DNA of 64,000 nt, from assembly GCA_000722615.1 (NCBI GenBank), contig JOKI01000014.1, positions 62,189 through 126,188 of the forward strand. Direction: 5' to 3'. The DNA is from Pseudorhizobium pelagicum (lineage in GTDB: Bacteria; Pseudomonadota; Alphaproteobacteria; Rhizobiales; Rhizobiaceae). The notes beneath the pieces are model-generated. The model saw only the letters and a program-made list of their open reading frames with translations. It ran no database searches and had not been told where the DNA came from. Positions within the stretch are counted from its first letter, which is position 1; each line of letters opens with the position of its first letter. Below are positions 57,395 through 64,000 of this stretch, one piece after another. The position numbers and the translations under genes were made by a program.

Positions 57395-57663
57395 AATGCC
57401 TTGCGCTATCGGTACAAGATCATCTTGCCACGGCGCTCGGCGTCGAAGCCGTCAAGGCCGGAAAGAGCGTGTATTTCACGACGCTCGCCGATCTGATCGG
57501 CTCGCTTGCCCGTTCAGAACGGGAAGGCAAGCTGCAGGAACGCATTCGCTTCTTCTGCAGGCCGAGCCTGCTCATCGTCGATGAGATTGGCTATTTGCCG
57601 GTCGTCCAGGGCGGCGGCAATCTGTTCTTTGAATAGCCCCGAGTTTCGTAGACACCCTCGGGT

Positions 57664-58524
57664 CTATGTTTTCTGCAAGCGCTCGAACTCAACGGGCGAC
57701 AGCATCCCATTTCTGACGTGCTTGCGTTTCGGGTTGTAGAACATTTCGATGTAGTCGAACACGTCCTGACGAGCTTCGTCGCGTGAACGGTAGACCCTGC
57801 GACGTATCCGCTCCCGCTTCAGAAGATTGAAGAAGCTCTCAGCCACTGCGTTGTCATGGCAATTGCCGCGGCGGCTCATCGAGTGAACCAGATTGTGGTG
57901 TTTGAGGAACGAGGCCCAGTCCATGCTGGTGAACTGCGAGCCCTGATCCGAATGGACCAGAACCTGATCCTTGGGCTTGCGTCGCCAAACCGCCATGAGC
58001 AAGGCCTGCAGCACGACGTCGGTGGTTTGACGGCTCTGCATTGACCAGCCGATCACCCGGCGCGAATAAAGATCGATGACGACGGCGAGATAGGCGAAGC
58101 CCTCGCAGGTCCTGATGTAGGTGATATCCGTCACCCAGGCCTTGTCAGGAGCCGTTACGTCAAACTGCCGGTCAAGCGTGTTGTCGACAACGACGGATGG
58201 CCTGCCGCCATAGATGCCGGGACGGCGCTTGTAGCCAATCTGCGCCTTGATCCCGGCAAGCCTTGTCAGACGCGCGACGCGGTTCGGGCAGCACGCTTCG
58301 CCCTGGTCGAGCAGATCATCGTGCAGCTTGCGATAGCCGTAAACCTTGCCGCTCTCCTCCCAAGCCTGAAGCAGGAGATCAGTCTGACGTTTGTCCTCGC
58401 TGGCCCGTTTGCTCAACGGGTTCTTCAGCCAGGCGTAGAAGCCGCTCGGGTGTACATGGAGAAGCCGACACATCGTCCGCACCGAGAAGCTCAGGCGATG
58501 CAGAGCAATGAATGCGTACTTCAC
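57664..58524 (-). CDS. IS3-family transposase OrfB
   Basis: A 286-residue rve-type integrase core. The DDE residues lie in WVTDITYIRT, VLVHSDQGSQFTS and NAVAESFFNLLKRE. A helical HTH_21 region precedes it (MCRLLHVHPSGFYAW). It starts with GTG overlapping the orfA stop and is expected to be made mainly as an OrfAB fusion by -1 frameshifting. Confidence 0.93.
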   Translation of the reverse strand: MKYAFIALHRLSFSVRTMCRLLHVHPSGFYAWLKNPLSKRASEDKRQTDLLLQAWEESGKVYGYRKLHDDLLDQGEACCPNRVARLTRLAGIKAQIGYKRRPGIYGGRPSVVVDNTLDRQFDVTAPDKAWVTDITYIRTCEGFAYLAVVIDLYSRRVIGWSMQSRQTTDVVLQALLMAVWRRKPKDQVLVHSDQGSQFTSMDWASFLKHHNLVHSMSRRGNCHDNAVAESFFNLLKRERIRRRVYRSRDEARQDVFDYIEMFYNPKRKHVRNGMLSPVEFERLQKT

Positions 58525-58790
58525 TTTGCATCCCTGGCGAAGTACGCGGCCGCTTTTTTTAGGATGTCGCGCTCCTCGGTGACGCGAGCCAGTTCCTTCT
58601 TCAGTCGCCTGATCTCATCGGCTTCGTCGCCGCCCTTCCCGTTCGATGCGCCGAACTTCTTCTTCCACTCATAGAGCGAATGCTGACTGACCCCGAGCCG
58701 CTGCGAAACCTCCGCTACGGGGTAGCCGCGCTCGGTGATCTGACGCACCGCATCACGCTTGAACTCTTCCGTGAAATTGCCTTTGCCCAT
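58521..58790 (-). CDS. IS3-family OrfA
   Basis: An 89-residue HTH_Tnp_1 protein (FTEEFKRDAVRQITERGYPVAEVSQRLGV in two helices) with a leucine-zipper-like end (RRLKKELARVTEERDILKK). A run of seven A residues at the codons for ILKK is a classic -1 slippage site leading into orfB. A GGAGG-type site precedes the ATG. Confidence 0.92.
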   Translation of the reverse strand: MGKGNFTEEFKRDAVRQITERGYPVAEVSQRLGVSQHSLYEWKKKFGASNGKGGDEADEIRRLKKELARVTEERDILKKAAAYFARDAK

Positions 58791-59194
58791 GAAGGCCTCC
58801 TTGCCTCAGTTTTAGGGAAGAAGGCGTCTACAAATCTAGGGGCTATTCACTTCCAGCTCGTTAACGCACGCTATGAACGCAGCGCAATGATCCTGACGTC
58901 AAACCGCGGTTTTGCAGAATGGGGCGATGTCTTTGGCGACCCTGTCGTCGCCACGGCACTGCTCGACAGACTGCTGCATCATGCCGTCGTCGTGGAGATC
59001 GAAGGATCCAGCTACCGGCTGAGGCAGCATGCCGAACTCATGCCGGAGCATGTTCGCTCCAAAGCCCTCATCGCTCCCCCAGCGTTCGCCCCACCACAAA
59101 AGCCGCGCGGGCGGCCGCCGAAAAATCCTCAATTCGCCATGTCGTCGACGTCGGCATAATTGGGGAATTTTACTTCGGCACTTCTGGGGAAAAT

Positions 59195-59635
59195 TCACGC
59201 GGCATTGACAGCCGCATGGAGATCGGTAAGGAAATCATCTGGCGACTTGCTGGTCACACCATGGGCGAGAAGGTTTCTCGCGGGAAAGTCCTTCAGGTTC
59301 CAGGTGACGATAACGGAGGCCTTCGCTGCAATGGCGGCTGCCAGAACATGCCGATCGTCGGGATCTGGTAACGTGAGCTCGTGCATCAACGGGCGATAGT
59401 CCGCCACGACTGCCTCTGGGAGGACTCCGTTCATCCGGTCGCGCGTGGCTTCCAGGCGGTCGATGGACAAACCTGGGGTGTTGGCGGCGAGATTGCGCAT
59501 CCACTCATCATGTATATCGTCGGTCCAGCGCGCCTCGACGAGACCGTCGAAGGCGCACTGGATCAGAATGTTGCGCAGGTGGAAGGGGTAGAGGACGCAG
59601 GCATCGTAGACCGCGACGGGCGGATTAGAGGCCAT
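59195..59635 (-). CDS. PIN-domain toxin, C-terminus cut by the IS21 element
   Basis: A 146-residue PIN-domain RNase. The acidic site is visible as D11 in AVYDACVLYPF, plus DIHDEW and the PDPDDRHVLAAA pair. Native sequence ends at 59211; the last few residues (about VNAA) and the stop codon come from the IS21 terminal repeat. Full-length relatives carry a further C-terminal segment, so activity may be lost or changed. It overlaps the upstream antitoxin gene by 11 bp. Confidence 0.83.
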   Translation of the reverse strand: MASNPPVAVYDACVLYPFHLRNILIQCAFDGLVEARWTDDIHDEWMRNLAANTPGLSIDRLEATRDRMNGVLPEAVVADYRPLMHELTLPDPDDRHVLAAAIAAKASVIVTWNLKDFPARNLLAHGVTSKSPDDFLTDLHAAVNAA

Positions 59636-60071
59636 AGGTCTCGATCAGGTCCTCTGTGTCCTCGGCTAGCGCATCCATCGCCATCTGTCGTTTGTCTAGA
59701 TTCGACTTCAACGCGAGCACATCCTTAAGGAGGGCGCGGCGGTGTTTGCCGACGTAGCGGAATGGCAGATCGCCCCGGTCCATGCGCAAGACGACGAGCG
59801 GACGGGAGATGCCGAGAATGGCTGAAGCTTCGCTTGGGCTCAGTTCCTGGTCCTCGGCCAGCACCGCAACGCGCTCTCCGCGCAGCATGTGCGCCAGAAG
59901 GGCTTCAACAGCTGCGGCGGCCGAGGGTGGGATCGGGAGCGTCCGCTCCTTGCCACCTGCATCACGAACATGGAGTTCCAGCCTGTCGCCGGCAACCAGT
60001 TTAGGCAAGGGCGTTGCTGTTTTTCGGTCGCGGTCTGACAGTCTGGCAAAATGAACAATCTGGCTGGCCAT
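59625..60071 (-). CDS. Antitoxin with excisionase-type HTH domain
   Basis: A 148-residue protein. A central Ala-rich region is followed by an excisionase/MerR-like HTH at about residues 78-125 (LSPSEASAILGISRPLVVLRM, then FRYVGKHRRALLKDVLALK). Its position before and overlap with the PIN gene define a type II toxin-antitoxin pair. AAGGAG lies eight bases before the ATG. It should repress its own promoter in 60072-60130. Confidence 0.83.
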   Translation of the reverse strand: MASQIVHFARLSDRDRKTATPLPKLVAGDRLELHVRDAGGKERTLPIPPSAAAAVEALLAHMLRGERVAVLAEDQELSPSEASAILGISRPLVVLRMDRGDLPFRYVGKHRRALLKDVLALKSNLDKRQMAMDALAEDTEDLIETYGL

Positions 60072-60350
60072 GACGATATCTCCTTAGCCTCCAATATAGC
60101 GAATAGGACCTCTAACTGCAATAACTGAAAGTGCGGGTTGATTGCAATGGTGGTGATGGGGGCGGTTCTTCCGAACGCTGACAAGATGCCCATCAGGCGA
60201 AGACGCGGGCAAGGCATTTCCGCTCGAATTCATGCTGCCCACTCGCAGTGACAGCGTTGCGCCTCAGCGCGGCCGTTCGGCCATCTGCTGCATCTGCGAA
60301 ACGCAGCCGGAACGCGGGACGTGGCCACACCGGCCGCATCGGCGTCTTGG

Positions 60351-61070
60351 CTACTGGCTGCTCAAGATCATCTTTGATGTTCCGGGCACACCGGCGTTCA
60401 GAATGGCAACGAAGTCCCTGAGCATCTGAACCCGGCGCGGACGGAAACTCTCCTCCGTCATCTGGACGTCGGCGATGCGGTCGACGCGGAACTTGCGGAA
60501 ATCCTGGCGCAGGCAACACCAGGCAAGCAACACCAGCGTCCTCTCCAAATAGACGATCGCCAGCGGCAGCACTTGCCGGTCGGTCCGTTGCTGCTCCGCG
60601 TCCACATAGCTTATCACCACGGCGCGTTCCTGCCAGCAAGCCTCGCGCAGAAGGCCGACATCGACGACCGGCGGATCGCGGCGCTCGAAGCGATAGGCTT
60701 GGGAGGCGGCATGCAGTGCCTGGCGTTGTAGTCGGTCGGGCAGCGTTGCTGTGACCTTCGAAAGCACGGCACCTGCGGCCGCCGCGAGAGCCGGTTCACC
60801 CATATGCCGCACCTCGGCAAGGCCGAGCACCAGGGCTTCGATTTCAAGCCGTGTGAACGTCTGCGGCGGCAAGGCGATGTCTTCCGTCAGCCTGTAGCCG
60901 AAGCCGCGCTCGCCATCGATGACGGCGCCCGCGGCGCGCAGGCTCTCGATGTCCCTATAGAGCGAACGCAACGACACGCCGGTCTCCTCGGCAAGGCGCG
61001 CGGCCGTGACCGGGGAGGGTAGATTGCGAAGCGCCTGAAGCAGGCGGAACAGACGATCACTACGAGCGAT
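60351..61070 (-). CDS. WYL/YafY-type transcriptional regulator lacking a canonical start codon
   Basis: The frame encodes an N-terminal HTH (RSDRLFRLLQALRNLPSPVT, RLAEETGVSLRSLYRDIESLRAAG) and a WYL domain (QERAVVISYVDAEQQRTDRQVLPLAI). Family members begin M-A/S-RS(D/E)RLF; here that Met position is ATC at 61068-61070. No ATG, GTG or TTG lies between the stop at 61092 and GTG 60975-60977, which would start inside the HTH. It is divergent from a GST gene, a common pairing. Confidence 0.7.
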   Translation of the reverse strand: MARSDRLFRLLQALRNLPSPVTAARLAEETGVSLRSLYRDIESLRAAGAVIDGERGFGYRLTEDIALPPQTFTRLEIEALVLGLAEVRHMGEPALAAAAGAVLSKVTATLPDRLQRQALHAASQAYRFERRDPPVVDVGLLREACWQERAVVISYVDAEQQRTDRQVLPLAIVYLERTLVLLAWCCLRQDFRKFRVDRIADVQMTEESFRPRRVQMLRDFVAILNAGVPGTSKMILSSQ

Positions 61071-61163
61071 GACTTTGAGGATAGATGAAGCCTACTGACG
61101 GAAACTAGCAGTAGGCGGACTGTACAAGATCCGCATTGCCAAACGCAACCGAGGATACAGACT

Positions 61164-61775
61164 ATGCTGACGCTCTTTCACGCTCCCCGCTCGCGCTCGA
61201 CGCGTATCGTCACACTGCTTCGCGAACTAGACGCCATCGACAAGGTCGCGGTCGAGATCGTCGACATCAGCCGCGGCGATGGCAGCGGCCGCAAAGATCC
61301 GAAGAACCCGCATCCGGAAGGCAAGGTGCCGCTGCTCGACCATGACGGCGTCGTCATCTGGGAGAGCATCGCGATCATTCAGTACCTGACGGATCTCTTC
61401 CCGGAAAAGAAGATGGCGCCTGTTGCCGGCGATCCGCAGCGCGGTCGGTATCTCAGCTGGCTTGCCTGGTATGCCGGCGTGGTCGAACCTGTGCTGATCA
61501 TGCAGGCAGCCGGGATCTCCCATTCTTTTGTGGATTTTACCTTCCGCAGCCCGGCGGAACTTGCCGCACGCCTCGAAACCGCGCTCAAGGATAAGCCCTA
61601 TCTGATGGGAGAGCGATACACAGCTGTCGATCTGCTGCTGCATTCGCCCTTTGCTTGGTACCCTGCGGCGACGCCGGACAGCGACGCGATCAAGGCCTGG
61701 ATCGAGCGTTGCCGCGAGCGGCCAGCGCTGCAATGGACCGCCGACTATGACGACCGCACCGTGGTCGCGGCTTGA
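61164..61775 (+). CDS. Glutathione S-transferase family protein
   Basis: A 203-residue GST. The thioredoxin-like N-terminal domain has LFHAPRSRSTRIVTLLREL, GKVPLLDHDGVVIWESIAIIQYL with the glutathione-binding ES pair, and the helical C-terminal domain has YLMGERYTAVDLLL. It probably conjugates or reduces an electrophile. The divergent WYL regulator is the likely controller. Confidence 0.9.
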   Translation: MLTLFHAPRSRSTRIVTLLRELDAIDKVAVEIVDISRGDGSGRKDPKNPHPEGKVPLLDHDGVVIWESIAIIQYLTDLFPEKKMAPVAGDPQRGRYLSWLAWYAGVVEPVLIMQAAGISHSFVDFTFRSPAELAARLETALKDKPYLMGERYTAVDLLLHSPFAWYPAATPDSDAIKAWIERCRERPALQWTADYDDRTVVAA

Positions 61776-62250
61776 TCGCTGGCACTGGCCGCTCCGACCG
61801 GGCGGCCACTGGCGCGTGGGATCGATCACACTCGTTACCCCCTTATGGCAAGTGGCATGGAAGCATCGCGAGGACCATGGTTCTGGGCGAGATATCAAGC
61901 GCCTAGTCTATCCGGACAGGGCGTCGTTGGTTCAGCTCCTTTCAAGAGCGTCGAAGTCCAGTTCCCAATTCAAGACCTAGCTGGCAGGCTTCTGGATCGG
62001 CGGGATCTGAATTCCTGACAGTCTTTTATCTTCCTCAGCTATTCGTCTTACGGTGTCGAACATATCCAGGCTGCAGCGTTGTAATGTCGCGGCTCACCGC
62101 ATGGTACCTCTTCGGCGAACTCATCCAAGACGCACCGAACCGGTTGCGGTCATTTCCCCTGCTCTGCTCTCGCTTGATAAAAAATGATTGTAGTCAGATC
62201 CTTTCGAAGGTGCGCGGGGAGCCTGGTCGCCAGACGAACGACGAGCGTCG

Positions 62251-62574
62251 ATGATTCACCACCCGACCAAAACGCCTCGTTCGGTGATCGGCCCCTATCC
62301 TTCCCACTTGCACATTAGTCTTCTGCCGCGGGCTCAGGGCGCAGGGCTAGGAACGAGGCTCTTCAACGAATGGCGAAAGCTCATTCCTGGCTCAGGCGCC
62401 AAAGGCATCCATGTCGTCGTGAACTCTGGAAATCAGCGTGCGAGAGAGTTCTGGACCAAGCGAGGCTTCGCAAATTTGGCTTTGAAAGATGTGCCACAGG
62501 GAAGGACCGTTTGGATGGGGTTGGCCACAGCCAATGAGCGCGTGGGGCACAGCCGTCTCACTGACTATCGATGA
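62251..62574 (+). pseudogene. GNAT acetyltransferase, N-terminally truncated
   Basis: Only the acetyl-CoA-binding half is present: SHLHISLLPRAQGAGLGTRLF with the R/Q-x-x-G-x-G loop, then GIHVVVNSGNQRAREFWTKRGF. Upstream sequence (61776-62250) has no matching N-terminal domain and no other supportable gene. It is probably a relic left by rearrangement. The 3' end overlaps the convergent nucleotidyltransferase gene. Confidence 0.6.
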
Positions 62575-63025
62575 GCGCCGCTCGCCGATGATCCTTCTCG
62601 CGACCACATAGGCGGAAAATCGCGGCCAATCGTTCCCGAGTGGGCAGGAAGACCCGCTGCAATCCTACATGCAGTTCCTGGATGCCGCCTCCCTCTATGG
62701 GAATCCAGCCGGAGGCTGTCATCACGTGAAAACCTCCAATGAGCTCGACAGGAACAGGGCCTAAATTTGGCCTCAGTACATAGTCGGAACGGAAACGGGG
62801 GGAACGGCCATCCGCGTAGTTTCTCCACGAGAACTGGTCGCTTAGCGAGGCTGCTGCTTGTGACGGAAGAAGTATGTCTATGTCAGCAACTGGACCTCTC
62901 TCAAAGCCGTGCAATGCCATCGCGGCTCCCCCAAATACCATCCAATGAGTGTCCTGCAAATTCAGAAGCCGTGCCGCATTTTCTAGAGTGTCGATGAAGC
63001 CGTGTTCTTTTATCGAAGTCTTCAT
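62558..63025 (-). CDS. Nucleotidyltransferase-fold protein
   Basis: A 155-residue protein with MVFGGAAMALHG and GPVADIDILLPS, the G-G and DxD signature of the polymerase-beta-type nucleotidyltransferase fold, and FLPTRERLAAIFRLCGREKD at the end. Such proteins occur as toxins or as stand-alone enzymes. The ATG at 63025 is preferred; the 58 codons upstream are unlike the family. No antitoxin partner is visible next to it. Confidence 0.65.
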   Translation of the reverse strand: MKTSIKEHGFIDTLENAARLLNLQDTHWMVFGGAAMALHGFERGPVADIDILLPSQAAASLSDQFSWRNYADGRSPRFRSDYVLRPNLGPVPVELIGGFHVMTASGWIPIEGGGIQELHVGLQRVFLPTRERLAAIFRLCGREKDHRRAALIDSQ

Positions 63026-63387
63026 CAGCCGCTCAATATCCTGCCTCAGCGTCCAGCTGTTTAGGACCAGCGTCTTCGAGGTGCAACAGGTAGCCCGCTT
63101 CGAGTCGCTTGAGGTCATGGTGTCGGCAAGCAGTCTCCGATATTTCGAGCTGCATCGCCACACGTGGAGCCGCCACTGCCGCCGCTTGGCGTCTTCCACG
63201 CCAGCGGTGCTCGCCTCGTTCCGGGGGCAGAAATGTTATAAAAAAGCTGAAGGGATCTAAGCGAGCATAGAAGCTTGCGCAACGGACCGTTGACACTATC
63301 CTATTTGGACGTGCCTGGCATGTCGCGATGCAGCCAACGGGAACAACGCTGGACCCCTGTTCGTCCCCACATCAAGGCGTACTCGAT

Positions 63388-64000
63388 GTTTGAGCCCTAC
63401 CTAGTGCGTTGGCGTCTTACCCGCGATGGTGATCCTATCGCCACACCGACCGCTCAACTATTACCGGTCATCCGTGATGCGGAACCAGCAATGCTTAAAC
63501 TTTTTTCCCACGAGGAGGAAGAGCGCCTTGGTGGTCTACTCATGGAGTGGTGGGACGGGGAAGGTGCGGCGCGGGTTCTCGCCCGGGATGAGACGGCCCT
63601 TCTGCTTGAGCGTGCCACGGGCCCGACCTCTTTGGCCGGTATGGCGCGGTCAGGGGGCGATGATGAAGCGTGCCGGATCCTCTGCGCCGCCGCCGCTCGG
63701 CTGCACGCCCCCCGAGGTAAGTCCTTGCCGGACCTCATCCCTCTCGAGTACTGGTTCCGTGAGCTGGATCCGATGGCGCGGACCCACGGCGGCATCCTTG
63801 CTCGCTGTGCCGAGGCAGCAAACCTCCTTCTGGCGGAGCCACGTGAGATAGCGGTGCTGCACGGCGACCTGCACCACGACAATGTGCTCGATTTCGGGGC
63901 ACGTGGCTGGCTCGCAATCGATCCCAAAGGCCTGAAAGGCGAACGTACTTATGACTTCGCCAACATCTTCACCAATCCGGATTTGGCAGACCCGACCCAG
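63388..64000 (+). CDS. APH(6)-type aminoglycoside phosphotransferase, 5' part
   Basis: The 204 visible residues resemble streptomycin 6-phosphotransferases (StrB/APH(6), hydroxyurea-resistance kinase family). MLLE-like ALLLERATGP, the catalytic loop VLHGDLHHDNVLDF, and AIDPKGLKGERTYDFANIF with the metal-binding Asp are all present. The frame runs off the window at 64000. A TTGACA-like element at about 63289 may belong to its promoter. Chromosomal members do not always give resistance. Confidence 0.85.

Larger units (their letters stand above)
55727..57422 (+). mobile_element. IS110-family insertion sequence in istB
   Basis: About 1,696 bp, with a 330-nt non-coding left end, the transposase gene and a 28-nt right end. 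A CA dinucleotide is found at both junctions (55725-55726 and 57421-57422), as expected for a shared core and no other target duplication. Terminal inverted repeats are absent, as in this family. The long left end fits the IS110 group and not the IS1111 group. Confidence 0.82.
57630..58849 (-). mobile_element. IS3-family insertion sequence in istB
   Basis: A 1,220-bp element with imperfect terminal inverted repeats starting TGAATAGCCCC at both ends. A 3-bp target duplication CTT flanks it (57627-57629 and 58850-58852). It carries orfA and orfB in the orientation opposite to istB. Removing it together with one CTT restores the istB reading frame. Confidence 0.93.
55389..59159 (+). pseudogene. 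istB: istB helper ATPase gene, split into three by two insertions
   Basis: Segments at 55389-55726, 57423-57629 and 58853-59159 join to a single 852-nt open frame (283 residues). It has MERTQVLELMSTLKLYGMR at the start, Walker A GGTGTGKSH-LA spanning the IS110 junction, LLIVDEIGYLPV (Walker B) before the IS3 junction, and NARYERSAMILTSNRGFAEW after it. Each segment alone is non-functional. The frame being intact otherwise suggests recent insertions. Confidence 0.9.
54920..59210 (+). mobile_element. IS21-family element, left-truncated, carrying nested IS110 and IS3 elements
   Basis: The fragment runs from the 3' part of istA through a split istB to a right terminal repeat at about 59162-59210, whose outer end read inward is TGTCAATGCCGCGTG, typical of IS21 relatives. 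The left end and the 5' part of istA are missing. Two later insertions sit in istB: IS110 type at 55727-57422 and IS3 type at 57630-58849. The exact left boundary is not known. Confidence 0.85.

Noticed and set aside
61980..62090. A short minus-strand tail reading MFDTVRRIAEEDKRLSGIQ.
   Set aside because: It may be the end of a lost gene, but it is too short, without a family match or upstream continuation.

Overview
The window is GC-rich and looks like the chromosome of an alphaproteobacterium of the order Hyphomicrobiales, most likely family Rhizobiaceae (Rhizobium, Agrobacterium, Shinella or Ensifer type). The evidence is a Ros/MucR zinc-finger regulator, an Omp25/31-type porin, several HisKA_2/HWE-type kinases, a seven-gene Mrp/Pha antiporter operon, part of a gene-transfer-agent (GTA) head cluster, and rhizobial conserved genes (DUF5330, DUF6456, DUF1491, DUF2336, DUF6107). 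No rRNA or tRNA gene was recognised.

Layout. 1-8.2 kb: the end of an AraC regulator, msrB, the mnhABCDEFG antiporter operon, and mucR. 8.2-10.4 kb: a GFA-family gene, then a lower-GC accessory patch with an orphan Cas2-like protein, a HEPN-like protein and inverted repeats. 10.4-22.9 kb: a conserved core with a DnaA-domain HTH protein, DUF6456, sufE, DUF5330, a membrane histidine kinase overlapping a peptidoglycan-binding protein, DUF1491, DUF2336, a DUF1254/DUF1214 pair, a class A PBP and a YcgN-type protein. 23-26.5 kb: a copper module (actP, hmrR, copZ) behind a CueR-type operator, then acylphosphatase and a bidirectional terminator facing the porin. 27-33.6 kb: an MFS transporter, SelO, a DapA-like lyase, an EAL-domain remnant, a membrane phosphoesterase and RidA. 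33.6-40.3 kb: regulator pairs with visible operators (VOC/MarR, SDR/TetR), an AraC regulator, two HisKA_2-type kinases and a single-domain response regulator. 40.4-45.3 kb: a three-subunit molybdenum hydroxylase operon ending in a catalase-like gene. 45.5-47.5 kb: a small membrane protein and a soluble PAS-PAS chemoreceptor.

47.7-54.6 kb: a probable small RNA followed by GTA/prophage-like genes (terminase large subunit carrying in-frame palindromic repeats, an endolysin-like protein, portal, DUF6107). The protease, capsid and tail genes expected next are absent from the window. Instead, 54.9-59.2 kb is a nest of mobile elements. An IS21-family element with a decayed istA has its istB split by an IS110-family element and again by an IS3-family element; removing both restores one istB frame of 852 nt. 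The right end of the IS21 element cuts off the C-terminus of a PIN-domain toxin whose antitoxin gene is intact.

60.3-64 kb: a WYL/YafY-type regulator lacking a normal start codon opposite a glutathione S-transferase, a truncated GNAT acetyltransferase, a nucleotidyltransferase, and the 5' part of an APH(6)-type aminoglycoside phosphotransferase that runs off the window.
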